64,000 bases of DNA from JAWLHK01 sp041690355 [NCBI: bacterium] (GCA_041690355.1 JAWLHK010000001.1:248001-312000), one strand, 5' to 3'. Numbered from the stretch's first letter, positions 31,855-43,466 are shown. The notes: generated by a model not told the origin, from the letters alone. Program-made: numbers and translations.

Positions 31855-34602
31855 ATGGAACCGCGACTCGACACACACTGGTATCGACTCTCCTCCGAAG
31901 AATCGCTCCGCAGGCAGAACGTCGACGAGGCCCGGGGACTTTCCGATGACGAAGCCCGGAAGCGTCTCGAAACGTTCGGGCCCAATGAGCTGACCGAGAA
32001 GCAGACCCGCCCGGCGTGGAAGATCTTCGCCGCCCAGTTTGCATCGACGATCATCGTCGTACTTATCGTCGCGGCCGGTGTTTCTGCATTCATGGGCAGT
32101 TACAAGGATGCGATCGCCATTCTGGCCATCGTGTTTCTGAACGCCATTCTCGGCCTCGTTCAGGAATACCGTGCCGAGCAGGCGATGGCCGCCCTGCGCA
32201 GGATGTCGACCCCGACGGTACGGGTGCGCCGCGAAGGCGGCATCCGGGAAATCGACGCAGTGCAGATCGTGCCGGGGGACCTCCTGGTTCTGGAGACCGG
32301 GAACCTCGTGCCCGCCGACGGCCGCGTTCTCGAGGAGGCCAATCTGCGCGTGCAGGAAGCGGCGCTGACCGGCGAGTCCGAAGCGGTCGAGAAAGACGCC
32401 GACCCCTTGACCGGCGAAGACATTTCCCTCGGCGATCGGAACAACATGGTCTTTCGCGGAACCTACGTGACCTACGGCCGCGGCTCCGTGCTGGTGACGG
32501 CGACGGGCATGCAGACCGAACTCGGCCACATCGCGACCCTGCTGCAGAGCGTCGAGCGCGAGGCGACTCCCCTGCAGCGGCGGCTCGCGTCGCTCGGACA
32601 CGGTCTCGTGCTTCTCGCCCTGGTGGTCGCCGCGGTCATTTTCGCCCTCGGCTATCTGCGCGGCGAGTCGATGCAGGTGCTGTTCATGACGGCCGTGAGT
32701 ATCGCGGTCGCCGCCATTCCCGAAGGTCTGCCCGCCGTCGTGACCATCGCCCTCGCCCTCGGCGCGCAACGGATGCTGCGGCGCCGCGCCCTGATTCGCA
32801 AGCTTCCGGCCGTCGAGACCCTCGGCTCCGTCACGGTCATCTGTTCCGACAAGACCGGTACGCTGACCGAAAACCGGATGACCGTCACCATGCTCGACAC
32901 GGCCAACCACCGCGTCGACCTTTCAGAACATCTGCGGCGGACGACCGGCGTCATCGACACCGACGCACCTGAACTTGCACCGGTATCCACGGCCCCATCG
33001 ATGAAGCTGCTGCTCGCCGGCGGCGCCCTCTGCAACGATGCGGAACTGCAGAAGCGCAAGACCGAGCAGGATCACTATCACGCCGTCGGAGAACCGACCG
33101 AGGCAGCCCTCGTCGTCGCCGCGGCCCGCTTCGGATTCAATCGCGGCGAACTCGCCGGGCATCTGCCGCGCCTCGATGAAAAACCGTTCGACTCGGAGCG
33201 GAAACGGATGTCGACGCTGCACCGGATCGCCGGCGACGGCGAGGTGAGCGGGATCCTCGGGGCCGCAAATGGCGGCACGCGACCCGGGGCGGCCGTCTTC
33301 ACGAAGGGCGCCGTCGACAGCCTGCTCACCGTCTGCGATCGCGTGCTCGCGGCCGAAGGCGTCGAGCCGTTGAACGATCACTGGTGCCGGCGGATACTCT
33401 CGGCCCACGACGAACTCGCCTCCCAGGGCGTGCGCGTGCTCGGGTTTGCCTGGCGCCCGGTCGACGACCCCGCCGCCCCGGGCGAACTGGAAGAGAAACT
33501 CATCTTCGTCGGCTTTTTCGGCATCATCGATCCGCCGCGGCCCGAGGTGCGCGACGCGATTCTCACCTGCCGCTCGGCGGGGATCCGTCCGATCATGATC
33601 ACCGGCGACCACCCGGCCACGGCGCGGTCCATCGCCGAAGATCTGCACATCGCGGATAATCCCGGCACGGTCGAGGGGAGACAGCTCGACAGGATGAGCC
33701 CCGAGGAACTGTACGAGCGGGTCGAGACCACGTCGGTGTTCGCGCGGGTTTCTCCCGAGCACAAGCTGCGGATCGTAGAGGCGCTTCAGAAGCGGAGCCA
33801 TGTCGTCGCCATGACCGGTGACGGCGTGAACGACGCCCCCGCGCTCCGGCGCGCGGATATCGGCGTCGCCATGGGGATCACGGGAACGGACGTCTCGCGT
33901 GAAGCGGCCCACATGGTTCTCCTGGACGACAACTTCACGACCATCGTGTCGGCCGTCGAAGAGGGGCGGACGATTTACGACAACATCCGCAAGTTCGTGA
34001 AGTACTCCGTCGGGGGGAACCTCGGCAAGATCCTGGTCGTGCTCCTGGCCCCGCTCCTGCTCATGCCGATGCCGCTCACGCCCCTGCAGATCCTGTGGCT
34101 GAATCTATTGACCGACGGGCTGCTCGGCCTTGGCCTGAGCGTTGAACCGCCGGAGCCGGGGGTCATGCAACGCCGGCCGATCCCCCGCTCACAGCCGTTC
34201 TTTTCCCGCGGCATGCTCGGGCAGATCGTTCTCGTCGGCGTTCTGGTCGGCGGAGTGTCGCTCGGCCTCGGGTACTGGACCTGGGCGACGGGCGAGGGCG
34301 AGTGGCAGACGCTGGTCTTCACGACGATCGCCACGGCTCAGATATGGCAGGCGCTCGCGGTGCGAACCAATGTGCAGAGCCTCTTCCACGTCGGGCTCTT
34401 CAGCAACCGGGCCATGCTCGGCGCGGTCGCAGCGGTCGTGCTGTTGCAGCTGGCCGTCGTGTACCTGCCCGTCCTGCAGGGCGTCTTCGGGACGAGGCCG
34501 CTCGCGCCGGAGCAGCTGTTGCTTTCCATCGCGGCGGGAAGCCTGGTCTTCTGGGTCCTCGAGTTCCGCAAAGCCCTCGTCAGGCGCGCGATTGATTCCT
34601 AA
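31855..34602 (+). CDS. Calcium-type P-type ATPase (P2A, SERCA-like)
   Basis: 915 aa cation pump. N-terminal cation-ATPase domain ([19 protein letters not shown]), actuator TGES at 172-175, M4 motif [10 protein letters not shown] (ion-binding PEGLP, 289-293), phosphorylation D332 in [10 protein letters not shown], hinge [22 protein letters not shown] and a C-terminal set of four to six membrane helices ([22 protein letters not shown]). The PEGL motif and NLLTDGL favour Ca2+ (or Mn2+) export. TACAAT at 31841-31846 lies 8 bases before the ATG with no Shine-Dalgarno, so the mRNA is probably leaderless. The last codons (D, S, stop) are the first unit of a TTCCTGA-type repeat. Confidence 0.93.
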   Translation: MEPRLDTHWYRLSSEESLRRQNVDEARGLSDDEARKRLETFGPNELTEKQTRPAWKIFAAQFASTIIVVLIVAAGVSAFMGSYKDAIAILAIVFLNAILGLVQEYRAEQAMAALRRMSTPTVRVRREGGIREIDAVQIVPGDLLVLETGNLVPADGRVLEEANLRVQEAALTGESEAVEKDADPLTGEDISLGDRNNMVFRGTYVTYGRGSVLVTATGMQTELGHIATLLQSVEREATPLQRRLASLGHGLVLLALVVAAVIFALGYLRGESMQVLFMTAVSIAVAAIPEGLPAVVTIALALGAQRMLRRRALIRKLPAVETLGSVTVICSDKTGTLTENRMTVTMLDTANHRVDLSEHLRRTTGVIDTDAPELAPVSTAPSMKLLLAGGALCNDAELQKRKTEQDHYHAVGEPTEAALVVAAARFGFNRGELAGHLPRLDEKPFDSERKRMSTLHRIAGDGEVSGILGAANGGTRPGAAVFTKGAVDSLLTVCDRVLAAEGVEPLNDHWCRRILSAHDELASQGVRVLGFAWRPVDDPAAPGELEEKLIFVGFFGIIDPPRPEVRDAILTCRSAGIRPIMITGDHPATARSIAEDLHIADNPGTVEGRQLDRMSPEELYERVETTSVFARVSPEHKLRIVEALQKRSHVVAMTGDGVNDAPALRRADIGVAMGITGTDVSREAAHMVLLDDNFTTIVSAVEEGRTIYDNIRKFVKYSVGGNLGKILVVLLAPLLLMPMPLTPLQILWLNLLTDGLLGLGLSVEPPEPGVMQRRPIPRSQPFFSRGMLGQIVLVGVLVGGVSLGLGYWTWATGEGEWQTLVFTTIATAQIWQALAVRTNVQSLFHVGLFSNRAMLGAVAAVVLLQLAVVYLPVLQGVFGTRPLAPEQLLLSIAAGSLVFWVLEFRKALVRRAIDS

Positions 34603-34717
34603 TTCCTGATTCGCGTCTGATTCCTGATTCCTGATTCTTAATTCCTAAGAAGCAAGGACAAAGGAACCCACGTCCTTTCGGGTCAATCGTCAATCGTAAA
34701 TCGTAAATTGTCAATCG
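34593..34717. repeat. Heptamer arrays, TTCCTGA then TTGACGA families
   Basis: TTCCTAA/TTCCTGA/TTCTTAA heptamers run from the ATPase stop to 34647, then GCAAGGACAAAGG, then TTGACGA/TTTACGA units (minus-strand reading) up to the stop of the GMC gene at 34721. The whole 118-bp gap between convergent genes is repeat. Confidence 0.88.
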
Positions 34718-34720
34718 AGT

Positions 34721-36436
34721 TCATCCGCGGTCGCCGATGACGTCGCCGCCCGTGCGCTCGATTTCTTCCATCGGCACGTCGAGGCCCTTGTCGAGGACCG
34801 GCGGCTGCGCGAGCGCCTCGTAGCCGATCGGCGGGCGCGGCTCGACCCCCGCTTTGGCGGGAACGTGAGCCATGGCGAACTCGCTGAGCGCCGTGATGCT
34901 CAGGCTCGGGTTGACCCCCAGGTTCGCCGGGAGCATCGACCCGTCGCAGACGTAGAGGTTCTCGTAGTTGAAAACTTTGCAGTGCTGATCGACGACACCG
35001 CTCTCGGCGTCGCGGCCGATGCAGGCGCCGCCCATGATGTGGGCCGTCGTCGGCACGTCGAAGAGCACTTCGTTGAAGGAGCTGAGCGGAATTCCGTTCA
35101 CGCGCTTCGCCAGGCGGCGCACGAAGTCGTTGGCGATGGGGATGTAGCTCGGCGGCTTCTTCTGGCCGGGGGCGTAGTGGCTGTCGAGCGTCTTGGAGAA
35201 GGGCCACCACCAGCGCCGCCGCAGGCCGAGGCTCATGTAGTTGTCGAGCGTCTGCATGACGAGAATGATGATCGTGCGCTTCGCGAAGTTCACCGGCGAA
35301 AGGGTGCGCAGAAAGTGCAGCGGGTGGCGGAAAATGTTCCCCACGAAACGCAGCTGGCGGGGGACGGCGCCGCCGCCATCGGTGAGAATCGTCGAGAGGG
35401 GCGCGATGGCGTCGCTCCCCTGGGAATAGCGGACGATCTCGATGTGCGTATCCTCGTCGGGATGGACGCCGGAGGTAATCGCGATCCCCTTGCTGACGTC
35501 GACCGTGGCGTCTTTCTGGCGCACGCCTAGGATCGCCTCGCTGTTCGTACGCACGTAGTCGCCGAGGCGGGGCGAGAGGCGTGGAAGCGTCCCCTTCTCC
35601 TTGCAACGCAGCAGCAGCTCGTTGGTCCCCAGGGCGCCGCCCGCGACGACGACGCCGCGCGCGCGGTATGTCTTTTTCCCCTTGAAGAAGCGGGCCGTGG
35701 AGTGCACGGTCTCCACCTCATAGCCGCCCCCCTCGAGCTCGCGGATGAGCGTAGCCTTCGTTTCGGGGATCACGGTCGCGCCGCGTTTCTCGGCGAGGTA
35801 AAGATAATTCTTGTCGAGCGTGTTCTTCGCGCCGACACGACAGCCGACCATGCATCCGCCGCAGTAATTGCAGCCGATGCGATCCGGACCTTCGCCGCCG
35901 AAGTACGGGTCGGGGACCGTCTTGCCGGGGGTGCCGAAGTGGACGCCGACCGTGGGGCGGTGGTAGGTATCGGCCTTGCCGTACTCCGCGGCCACGTCCT
36001 TCAGCAGGCGGTCCATCGGGGTCGTGATCGGGCTCTTCGTCACGCCGAGCATGCGCTGCGCGAGCTGATAGTACGGCAGCAGCTCATGATAGACGTCGGC
36101 GCCCTCGGCTCGTCCGAACGGAGCGGGCTTGAAGACCTTTTCGGGCGGAACGAGCAACGTGTTCGCGTAGACCAGCGACCCGCCGCCCACCCCGACGCCG
36201 CTCAGGATGAGCCCGTCGCGCAACATCGTCATGCGCATGATCCCGTGCATCCCCAGGGCGGGAGCCCAGAAGAACTTGCGCAGGTTCCAGTTGGTCTTGG
36301 GGAAGTCGGTGGGTCCGAAGCGCTTGCCCGCCTCGAGCACGGCGACCTTGTACCCCTTTTCGCTCAGGCGCAGGGCAGAGACCGAGCCGCCGAAGCCGGA
36401 TCCGATGACGATATAGTCGTAGTCGAAGGTCTGCAT
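34721..36436 (-). CDS. GMC-type FAD-dependent oxidoreductase, cholesterol-oxidase-like
   Basis: 571 aa. N-terminal FAD-binding GSGFGGSVSALRLSEKGYKVAVLEAG, substrate/FAD loop GVGVGGGSLVYANTLL and C-terminal GMC signature (AHIMGGACIGRDAESGVVD, YVCDGSMLPANLGVNPSLSITALSEF). The cysteine cluster IGCNYCGGCMVGCRVGAKNT is typical of the ChoD-like/steroid-oxidoreductase branch. Cytosolic or membrane-associated; it likely oxidises a sterol-like or long-chain alcohol. ATG at 36436 chosen since the FAD motif follows directly; the open frame to 36667 crosses a repeat array and is rejected. Confidence 0.88.
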   Translation of the reverse strand: MQTFDYDYIVIGSGFGGSVSALRLSEKGYKVAVLEAGKRFGPTDFPKTNWNLRKFFWAPALGMHGIMRMTMLRDGLILSGVGVGGGSLVYANTLLVPPEKVFKPAPFGRAEGADVYHELLPYYQLAQRMLGVTKSPITTPMDRLLKDVAAEYGKADTYHRPTVGVHFGTPGKTVPDPYFGGEGPDRIGCNYCGGCMVGCRVGAKNTLDKNYLYLAEKRGATVIPETKATLIRELEGGGYEVETVHSTARFFKGKKTYRARGVVVAGGALGTNELLLRCKEKGTLPRLSPRLGDYVRTNSEAILGVRQKDATVDVSKGIAITSGVHPDEDTHIEIVRYSQGSDAIAPLSTILTDGGGAVPRQLRFVGNIFRHPLHFLRTLSPVNFAKRTIIILVMQTLDNYMSLGLRRRWWWPFSKTLDSHYAPGQKKPPSYIPIANDFVRRLAKRVNGIPLSSFNEVLFDVPTTAHIMGGACIGRDAESGVVDQHCKVFNYENLYVCDGSMLPANLGVNPSLSITALSEFAMAHVPAKAGVEPRPPIGYEALAQPPVLDKGLDVPMEEIERTGGDVIGDRG

Positions 36437-36487
36437 ATAGTTTTCAACGATAACACTTTTGGGCGGCAGCCGGTACCTTGAGCCATT

Positions 36488-36614
36488 CAAGTGACGAGTG
36501 ACGAGTGACGAATCAGGGCAATTTACGATTGACGATTTACAATTGACGATTTGTCGGCAAGAACAGGACCTAGTCCTTGTTTCCTTGGCGCTCAGCGCTT
36601 GGCGCTTGGCGCTC
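36488..36614. repeat. Composite heptamer mosaic (GTGACGA, TTGACGA, linker, GCGCTTG)
   Basis: On the plus strand: GTGACGA units, AATCAGGGCA, TTTACGATTGACGA units, a linker GTCGGCAAGAACAGGAC, then GGCGCTCAGCGCTTG units. The same order recurs at 47917-48060 and, inverted, at 42479-42577. Fills the gap between the GMC and fumC genes. Confidence 0.88.
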
Positions 36615-36623
36615 GAAATCCGC

Positions 36624-38011
<1,388 letters not shown>

Positions 38012-38015
<4 letters not shown>

Positions 38016-38827
38016 GGCGTCACCTCCGTCTCGCGCTCGCCGGAATGCCTCAGGAGGTGCGTGCGCAGAAAGCGCACGACGTCGGTCTCGACGCGCTCGC
38101 GTTCGCGGTCGACGGTAATGACGTGGTAGCTGTCGGTCAGGATGATCTTCTCGACCACGCGGCTGCGCACCCCGCGGTCGATGATGTCGGCGCTGGCGAC
38201 GAGGGCCGTCGTGTCGTAGCGCGAGTGGGCGATGAGCAGCGGCGCCGAAATCCCGGAGAGCTTGCGGCGCGTCTCATGGACCAGGTTCCGCAATTCGTTC
38301 AACGCCGACAGCGGCGCCCAGCGCAGGGAGGGATGGCGGGACCGGGCCGCCGCGTCCTTGATGTTCCCAGGCGACTCCTTGGTCCAGCGCAGTCGTGCGC
38401 CGAGCGGACTCGCGCCGAGCACGGGGAGGAGGATCTGTGTCTTCCACCCGTAGAGAAACATGGGCGCGGCCAGGGTGACCACGGCGTCGGGGGGCGGGGC
38501 GCCGGTCGCCGCCAGATCGAGCGAGAGTACGCCCCCCATCGACATCCCGACGAGGGCGACGCGTTCATGGCACGCCCGGAGTTCGGCGTAGGCTTCGCGA
38601 ACGGCGCGCCGCCAGTCGTCGCGCGTGACGGCGGCCAGCGCCTCGGAGCGCTCGTGCCCGGGAAGCCGGATGCCGCGCGCGCGGATGCCGGCGGAGAACA
38701 GCGCTTCGCCGATCCCGCGCATCTCGTAGGGGGTTCCCGTAAAGCCGTGCACGCACAGGGCCGCGGCCGGAGCCGCGCCGGGATCGAGGTCGAACGGTTC
38801 GGCGTCTACGATCACAGGCGGATTCAT
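38012..38827 (-). CDS. Alpha/beta-hydrolase, Est30-like carboxylesterase
   Basis: 271 aa. Oxyanion-hole motif VHGFTGTPYEM, nucleophile elbow VGMSMGG (Ser in GMSMG), late Asp in HSRYDTTALV and His in LTDSYHVITVDRERE, i.e. a full catalytic triad in the order of thermophilic carboxylesterase Est30 and bacterial monoacylglycerol lipases. Cytosolic esterase; substrate unknown. Overlaps truD (upstream) and fumC (downstream) by 4 bp each. Confidence 0.88.
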
Positions 38828-39891
38828 TCGCGCCCCTCCTCTTCGTCCCCCGCGCCGGCGGCGGGGGTTCCCATGAGTTCCCCCAGGACGACCGTCGCGA
38901 AGCTCCCTTTCGGCAGGAAGAAGGACGCCACGACGCCGTCGGCATCCGCGGCGAGCGTCAGGTCTTCGGGGAGGAGCAGGAGCGCCCTGCGCGACCCCGT
39001 GGTCGCCGTCCGCGAGCGCGCCCAGTCAGCTTCCGCGATCCCCGACGCGGCCAACACTTCCGCTTCGAGCGCCGCCGGTTCTCCCGAGGGCCGCTTCATC
39101 TCGGGCCCGAAGAGGGGACCGGTCGGTATGACTTCGCGCCGATCGTAGCGCTCCTGATCGGCGGCCGCATCCGTACATTCGAAGAGGCCGCCCGACTCCC
39201 GCTTCTTGAGGATATCGCCGGCGAGCACGCGAAACAGCAGATCGCGGGCCATGCGCTCGGCGGCGACCCGGTTGAACAGCTCGCTCTGCAGGGCCGAGAG
39301 AAGAAACTGGGCTTCGCGCCGGGGAAGCCGCCGCTCGCCGCGCAGAACGCGCAGCCCTTCGACGGCATTGTCCCCTTCGCGGCCGAAGCGCTGGCCGCCG
39401 AAGTAATTGGGAACGCCGCGCTCCTGCAGGCGGGCCGTCCAGGCCGCGAGCAGCTCCGGTTCCGCCGTGGCGCCGCGCAGACGGATGCGGAACCGGTTGC
39501 CGCGCAGGTGACCCGTTTTCAATTTGTTGCCGTGGGGAACGGCTTCGAGCACGCGCATCCCCTCGGGCGCGGAAGCGGCCATGGCCGGCTCCCAGCGGCG
39601 CCGTTCCACCGAGATCCACTGGGTCGTGACCGCCTGCCGATCCTTGCGGCCGGCCACGCCGATCTCGGCGAAGCCGAGCCTGCGCAGCCAGCGGACGACA
39701 TCCTCTGTGTTTCGGCCGCGCTTCTCCACGTGCAGGTACAGGTGCTGCCCGTCTCCCGAGGGGAGGTAGAGCGGCACCTCCTCGACGCGGAAGTCTTCGG
39801 GCTCGGTGCGCAGGCGTCCGCCGAGCGGCGTCAGGTCGACGTGCAGCCGGGGGGGTTCAGCGAAGGAACTGATCGAGAAGTCGCTGGGCAT
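38824..39891 (-). CDS. truD: tRNA pseudouridine(13) synthase TruD
   Basis: 355 aa. Catalytic loop GRKDRQAVTTQW with D84, and family blocks FRVEEVPLYLPSGDGQHLYLHVEKRG shortened here as EDFRVEE, GNRFRIRLRG, GVPNYFGGQRFG and FLLSALQSELFN. It converts U13 of certain tRNAs to pseudouridine. The C-terminal DEEEGRE tail is acidic. Its 5' end overlaps the 3' end of the unknown gene at 39857 by 35 bp, indicating tight coupling. Confidence 0.95.
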   Translation of the reverse strand: MPSDFSISSFAEPPRLHVDLTPLGGRLRTEPEDFRVEEVPLYLPSGDGQHLYLHVEKRGRNTEDVVRWLRRLGFAEIGVAGRKDRQAVTTQWISVERRRWEPAMAASAPEGMRVLEAVPHGNKLKTGHLRGNRFRIRLRGATAEPELLAAWTARLQERGVPNYFGGQRFGREGDNAVEGLRVLRGERRLPRREAQFLLSALQSELFNRVAAERMARDLLFRVLAGDILKKRESGGLFECTDAAADQERYDRREVIPTGPLFGPEMKRPSGEPAALEAEVLAASGIAEADWARSRTATTGSRRALLLLPEDLTLAADADGVVASFFLPKGSFATVVLGELMGTPAAGAGDEEEGRE

Positions 39892-41362
39892 GTTCGGTAT
39901 CGAGCGGCAGATCGCGCAGCTCCTCGCGATGGCGCACGTGCCCGAGCGTCGTCTCGACGAACCGGTTGAAGTAGTTTAGTTTTTTGCGGAAGTCGTTCAG
40001 CTTGCCCAGGTTCTCGGCCGTCTGATCCGTCAGCGACTGGGCGACCATGAAGAAGCGTTCGAGCTCATCGTGGTCGGAGTAGCGCACGAACTTGAAGCTC
40101 AGGTTCTGGAAGTAGCTGAGAAACTGGCGCAGGGGGGCGATGGCTGCGCCGAACTCGGCCGCCGTAAGTCCGTCTTTGAGGATCTGCTGCTCGACGGCGT
40201 CGCAGAGCTTGTTGAGCACCCAGAGATCCTCGCGCAGGCGCAGCGACTGCTCGCGCTTCGAAACGAAGCCGGGAAAGACGTCGCGGCCGGCGGTCTGCGG
40301 CGCGAAGACCTGGACGACGACGATGATCGCCTGCTCGAAGAAGTTCCGCAGAACGCCCGCGCCGGCCGCCATCGTGCCCCGCAGCTTGAGCGTGTTCGTG
40401 ACCGACAGGGCTTCGCGCAAAACCTGCTGAAAGACCTTGCGCATCTCCATCGTGCACTGGAAGGCAAGCGAATCGGCGGCGGCCTGGAAGTCCTCGGCGT
40501 GCGGTCGATCTTCAGCGCCGGCAAGCAGCTCGGGAATCTCCTTTTCGAGATACTGGACGAGCATGCGCGTCTCGGAGTGGATGAGCGCGAAGACGAGCAC
40601 GGCCTGCTGCACTTCGTCGCGCTGATCGGCGTCGACATCGATCTGTTCCAGATAACGGAGCAGGCGGAAAAAGGCGAGCATCGTGATGGTGACCTGCTTG
40701 CGCAGGCGCTGATCGGCAATCCCGCGCACCAGCTCGGCCACCAGGGGGCTGCGCAGGCGATCGATCTCGGGGCGGAAAACGTCGCCGGCCATCGGATTGA
40801 AAAAGCGGTTGGCCGAGATGGTGCGCGAGATCATCTGCCCGAGGCTGCTGAAGAGCGGAAAGCTCACGGTGTTGAGGCGCGTCAGGGCCTGGGCGACGTC
40901 CGCGATGTTCTGAAAGGATTCTCCGAGGAGGAACAGGGATTCGGCCGGGGTCGACTGGCGCAGCTGCTCTTCGATGAACAGGTCGCGCACCCGGTCGCCG
41001 AGCATGCGGTGCTCGATGTAGCTGCGAAAGGTGAAGGCGTTGGAGTCTTCGCGCAGCAGCGCGCGGGCCTGGCGGGCGATGCGCGCCGCGGCCACCGCGA
41101 CGACGCGCACCTCGTGGCTGAAGTCGCGCGAGATGACCGAGTCGGTCTGCGTGATCGGCTGATTGTCGAGGTTGAAGAAGCGATCGAGGGCCTTCAGCTG
41201 CATGTCGAGCCCGAAGAACCGCTCCTCGCGGTTCGAGACGTCGAGACTCGCCATCCACGCTTCGCGCATCTGGCGGGCTTCGTCCCCCTCCCGGCTCTCT
41301 TTCGAGGAGACGTTCTGCGGGTCTGCCGGGGCCGAGGCCTGGGGGGTCAGCGTTCTTGCCAT
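39857..41362 (-). CDS. Predicted all-helical protein of unknown function
   Basis: 501 aa, not recognised. The first ~35 residues are polar and probably disordered (SAPADPQNVSSKESREGDE). The rest is predicted helical with regular charged and leucine heptads, without membrane segments or signal peptide. Notable strings are FFGLDMQLKALDRFFNLDNQPI, whose first half is FFGLDMQLKALDRF, MISRTISANRFFNPMAGDVF and NDFRKKLNYFNRFVETTLGHVR. The ATG at 41362 is preferred to the open frame reaching 42550, which crosses the divergent TPR gene; TATGTG six bases upstream fits the local leaderless pattern. Heads the operon with truD, hydrolase and fumC. Confidence 0.7.
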   Translation of the reverse strand: MARTLTPQASAPADPQNVSSKESREGDEARQMREAWMASLDVSNREERFFGLDMQLKALDRFFNLDNQPITQTDSVISRDFSHEVRVVAVAAARIARQARALLREDSNAFTFRSYIEHRMLGDRVRDLFIEEQLRQSTPAESLFLLGESFQNIADVAQALTRLNTVSFPLFSSLGQMISRTISANRFFNPMAGDVFRPEIDRLRSPLVAELVRGIADQRLRKQVTITMLAFFRLLRYLEQIDVDADQRDEVQQAVLVFALIHSETRMLVQYLEKEIPELLAGAEDRPHAEDFQAAADSLAFQCTMEMRKVFQQVLREALSVTNTLKLRGTMAAGAGVLRNFFEQAIIVVVQVFAPQTAGRDVFPGFVSKREQSLRLREDLWVLNKLCDAVEQQILKDGLTAAEFGAAIAPLRQFLSYFQNLSFKFVRYSDHDELERFFMVAQSLTDQTAENLGKLNDFRKKLNYFNRFVETTLGHVRHREELRDLPLDTEHAQRLLDQFLR

Positions 41363-41464
41363 AAAATCCACATACGCAGCTTTCAGGGTAACAAATTGCA
41401 GGCCGTTCCCGGTAGGCACCCCGCGCATTTGCACCGGCCTGCGGCGCCCCGTTACGCTGTGAGA

Positions 41465-42472
41465 ATGCAGACGCTCGCACTCCTTGCGCTGGCAGGCGCC
41501 CTCTTGGCCGCCGTTCCCGGAGGCCTTCCTGAAGGCCTTCGTGAGGGAATGACGCCGGCCGACGCCGCCCGCGCGGGGGCCCGGGCCGAAGCGGCGGGAG
41601 ACTACGCGGCGGCCGCCGCCTTCTACCGGGGAATTCTGGTGGACGCTCCCAACCATGCGGGCGCGCGCAACGCGGCCCTGCGGGTCGAGGAACTCGACGC
41701 CTACGCGGATTTCGACTGGGAACCCTACCGGCGCTACCGAGCCATCGTCGATCGCTATCCCGAGCTGGGTTCCGAGAAGGCCGAGGACGAAGCGCGGGCG
41801 ATTCTCGAACGCTGGCCCACGGCACGCGTCGCTCCGAAGGCCGCTTTCTGGCTGGGGAACGAGTACCGCGAGATGCGCCGGGATCCGGCCGCGGCCCTCC
41901 CCTGGTACCGCCGCGTGGTCGATGAGTATCCGGCGGATCCGCTCGCCCCGGTGGCGCTCGACTGGATCGGCCGCATTCACGAAGCGGCGGGGAACCTGGA
42001 GGCGGCCGAGGCGGCCTATGTGGAAATGGCGCAACGGTTCCCCCAGGCGAGCCCGGCGGGACGGCTGGCGACCCTGGCCCGCCTGGGCCTGCGCGCCCGG
42101 CTGGTGGCCGCAGCGTGGAGCGCGCTCACCCTCGGCCTGCTCGTCTTCGTCGCGGTCGGCGGCTGGCGCGCGGACGTGCGGACGGCGTGGCGCGAGGGGC
42201 GGCGGCGGGCGGGGCTGGCGCTGTCCATCGGCATCCCCCCGGCGGCGTTTCTCTGGTGGTACGACGACCTGTGGTCCCCCTCGCTTACGGCCATCGGCGT
42301 TTCGTTCGCGGCGTACGGACTGTTCACGGCGGCGCTCGCGTCCCGCCCGCATCCCCCCGCGGCCCGGTGGACCGTGTGGCTCGAGCGCGCCGTGTGGAAC
42401 TTCGCCGTTCCGCTGGCGCTGCTCATCCTGATCGTCGACCGGTTTCAATTGTGGGAGGCGTTCTCGCTGTAG
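41465..42472 (+). CDS. TPR-repeat membrane protein
   Basis: 335 aa. Signal-like N-terminus (MQTLALLALAGALLAAVPGG), then TPR units over ~35-200 (AGDYAAAAAFYRGILVDAPNHAGA, DPAAALPWYRRVVDEYPADPLAP, AGNLEAAEAAYVEMAQRFPQASPAG), and three to four C-terminal membrane helices (LVAAAWSALTLGLLVFVAVGG, ALSIGIPPAAFLWWY, LTAIGVSFAAYGLFTAALA, AVPLALLILIVDRF-like). TPRs are therefore displayed on the periplasmic side, probably as a scaffold. TACGCT six bases before the ATG suggests a leaderless mRNA. Divergent from the unknown operon. No enzyme domain. Confidence 0.75.
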   Translation: MQTLALLALAGALLAAVPGGLPEGLREGMTPADAARAGARAEAAGDYAAAAAFYRGILVDAPNHAGARNAALRVEELDAYADFDWEPYRRYRAIVDRYPELGSEKAEDEARAILERWPTARVAPKAAFWLGNEYREMRRDPAAALPWYRRVVDEYPADPLAPVALDWIGRIHEAAGNLEAAEAAYVEMAQRFPQASPAGRLATLARLGLRARLVAAAWSALTLGLLVFVAVGGWRADVRTAWREGRRRAGLALSIGIPPAAFLWWYDDLWSPSLTAIGVSFAAYGLFTAALASRPHPPAARWTVWLERAVWNFAVPLALLILIVDRFQLWEAFSL

Positions 42473-42478
42473 CTGCGG

Positions 42479-42577
42479 AAGCGCCAAGCGCCAAGCGCTG
42501 AGCGCCAAGGAAACAAGGGCCATGTCCTGTCCTTGCCGGCAAATCGTCATTCGTCATTCGTAAATTGTCAATCGTCG
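42479..42577. repeat. Composite heptamer mosaic, inverted orientation
   Basis: GCGCCAA units, then GGAAACAAGGGCCATGTCCT, then CTTGCCGGC linker, then TCGTCAT/TCGTAAA/TTGTCAA units: the reverse complement of the mosaic at 36520-36614. Its right end supplies the TTG start codon and first codons of the symporter gene at 42565. Confidence 0.88.
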
Positions 42578-43428
42578 ACCTGTACGTCATTGCGCTCGCG
42601 TTCCTGACCCTGTTCTCGATGGGGCTCGGGCTGACCCCGCGCGCCATCCTGCGGTCGCTGGCCCGCGCGCCGGGAACGACGGCGGCCGCGCTGGTTGTCA
42701 ACTTCCTCGTACTTCCTCTCGTGCTGCTCGGGCTCGACGCCGTGCTCGAGCTGCCGCAGCCGATCTTTCTCGGGCTGCTGCTCTGCATGGCCGCGCCCGG
42801 CGGGGGCACCGGGTCGCTGCTGACGTATCTCGCGCGCGGCGACGTGGCTTTCTCGCTGGGGCTGCTCGTGCTCTTCACGCTGCTCAGCTTCGTGCTCACG
42901 CCGCTGTGGATGGCCCCGTTCTCGCCCCAGAGCGGAGCGAGCCTGATTGCGGATGCGGTTCCCATGGTGCTGCGGATTCTCGCCTTCATCCTCCTGCCCC
43001 TCGGGCTCGGCCTGGCCGTGGCGCGCAGACTTCCGCCGTGGGTAGAACGCTGGCAGCCCCGGCTGGCCCGCGTGAGCCTGCTGATGCTGCTCGGGCTCGT
43101 GGCGGGGCTCCTCGTCACCAAGGGGCATCTCTTGTGGACCATCGGGTGGCCGGCCCTCGCCGCGGCGGCGATTACCGTCGGCGTTGGCCTGCTCTCTGGA
43201 TTGCTGACCGGCCGGGGTCTGCGCGCCGCCTTCTCCTTCACGACGGCCGTGCGCAACGTGACGCTGGCCATGCTGCTCGCGACCACCCATTACGCGGACG
43301 AGCTGGTGCTCATGGCGGTGCTGGCCTACGGGCTGTTCATGTATGGGGTGGGGATGCCGGCCGCGCTCGTCGTCAAGCGGTCGCAGGCCGCGGCCGGCAG
43401 TCGTCAGTCTTCAGTCGTCAGTCGATAG
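42565..43428 (+). CDS. Bile acid:sodium symporter family transporter
   Basis: 287 aa, eight to nine membrane helices. Family blocks: FSMGLGLTPRAI (BASS-type SMGL), CMAAPGGGTGSLLTYLARGDVAFSLGL (the crossover region APGGxxSN-like) and AFSFTTAVRNVTLAMLLA. Substrate unknown; relatives import bile acids, pantoate or pyruvate with Na+. The best start is a TTG at 42565 that lies within a TTGACGA-family heptamer array, and the last ~10 residues (GSRQSSVVSR) are encoded by a CAGTCGT heptamer array, so both ends have been remodelled by repeats. Confidence 0.82.
   Translation: MSIVDLYVIALAFLTLFSMGLGLTPRAILRSLARAPGTTAAALVVNFLVLPLVLLGLDAVLELPQPIFLGLLLCMAAPGGGTGSLLTYLARGDVAFSLGLLVLFTLLSFVLTPLWMAPFSPQSGASLIADAVPMVLRILAFILLPLGLGLAVARRLPPWVERWQPRLARVSLLMLLGLVAGLLVTKGHLLWTIGWPALAAAAITVGVGLLSGLLTGRGLRAAFSFTTAVRNVTLAMLLATTHYADELVLMAVLAYGLFMYGVGMPAALVVKRSQAAAGSRQSSVVSR
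43389..43425. repeat. Heptamer array, CAGTCGT family
   Basis: CAGTCGT/CAGTCTT/CAGTCGT/CAGTCGA in tandem, coding for the symporter C-terminal tail; a related CAGTCGT array is at 59694-59711. Confidence 0.85.
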
Positions 43429-43466
43429 TCCGGGGGGAAATTCCGGTACCCCCGTCTCGAACTTTT

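Noticed and set aside
40070-41464. Plus-strand open frame extending the TPR gene by 465 codons
   Set aside because: It is antisense to the 501-aa gene; the TPR protein has a signal-like start at 41465 with a -10 hexamer 6 bases upstream.
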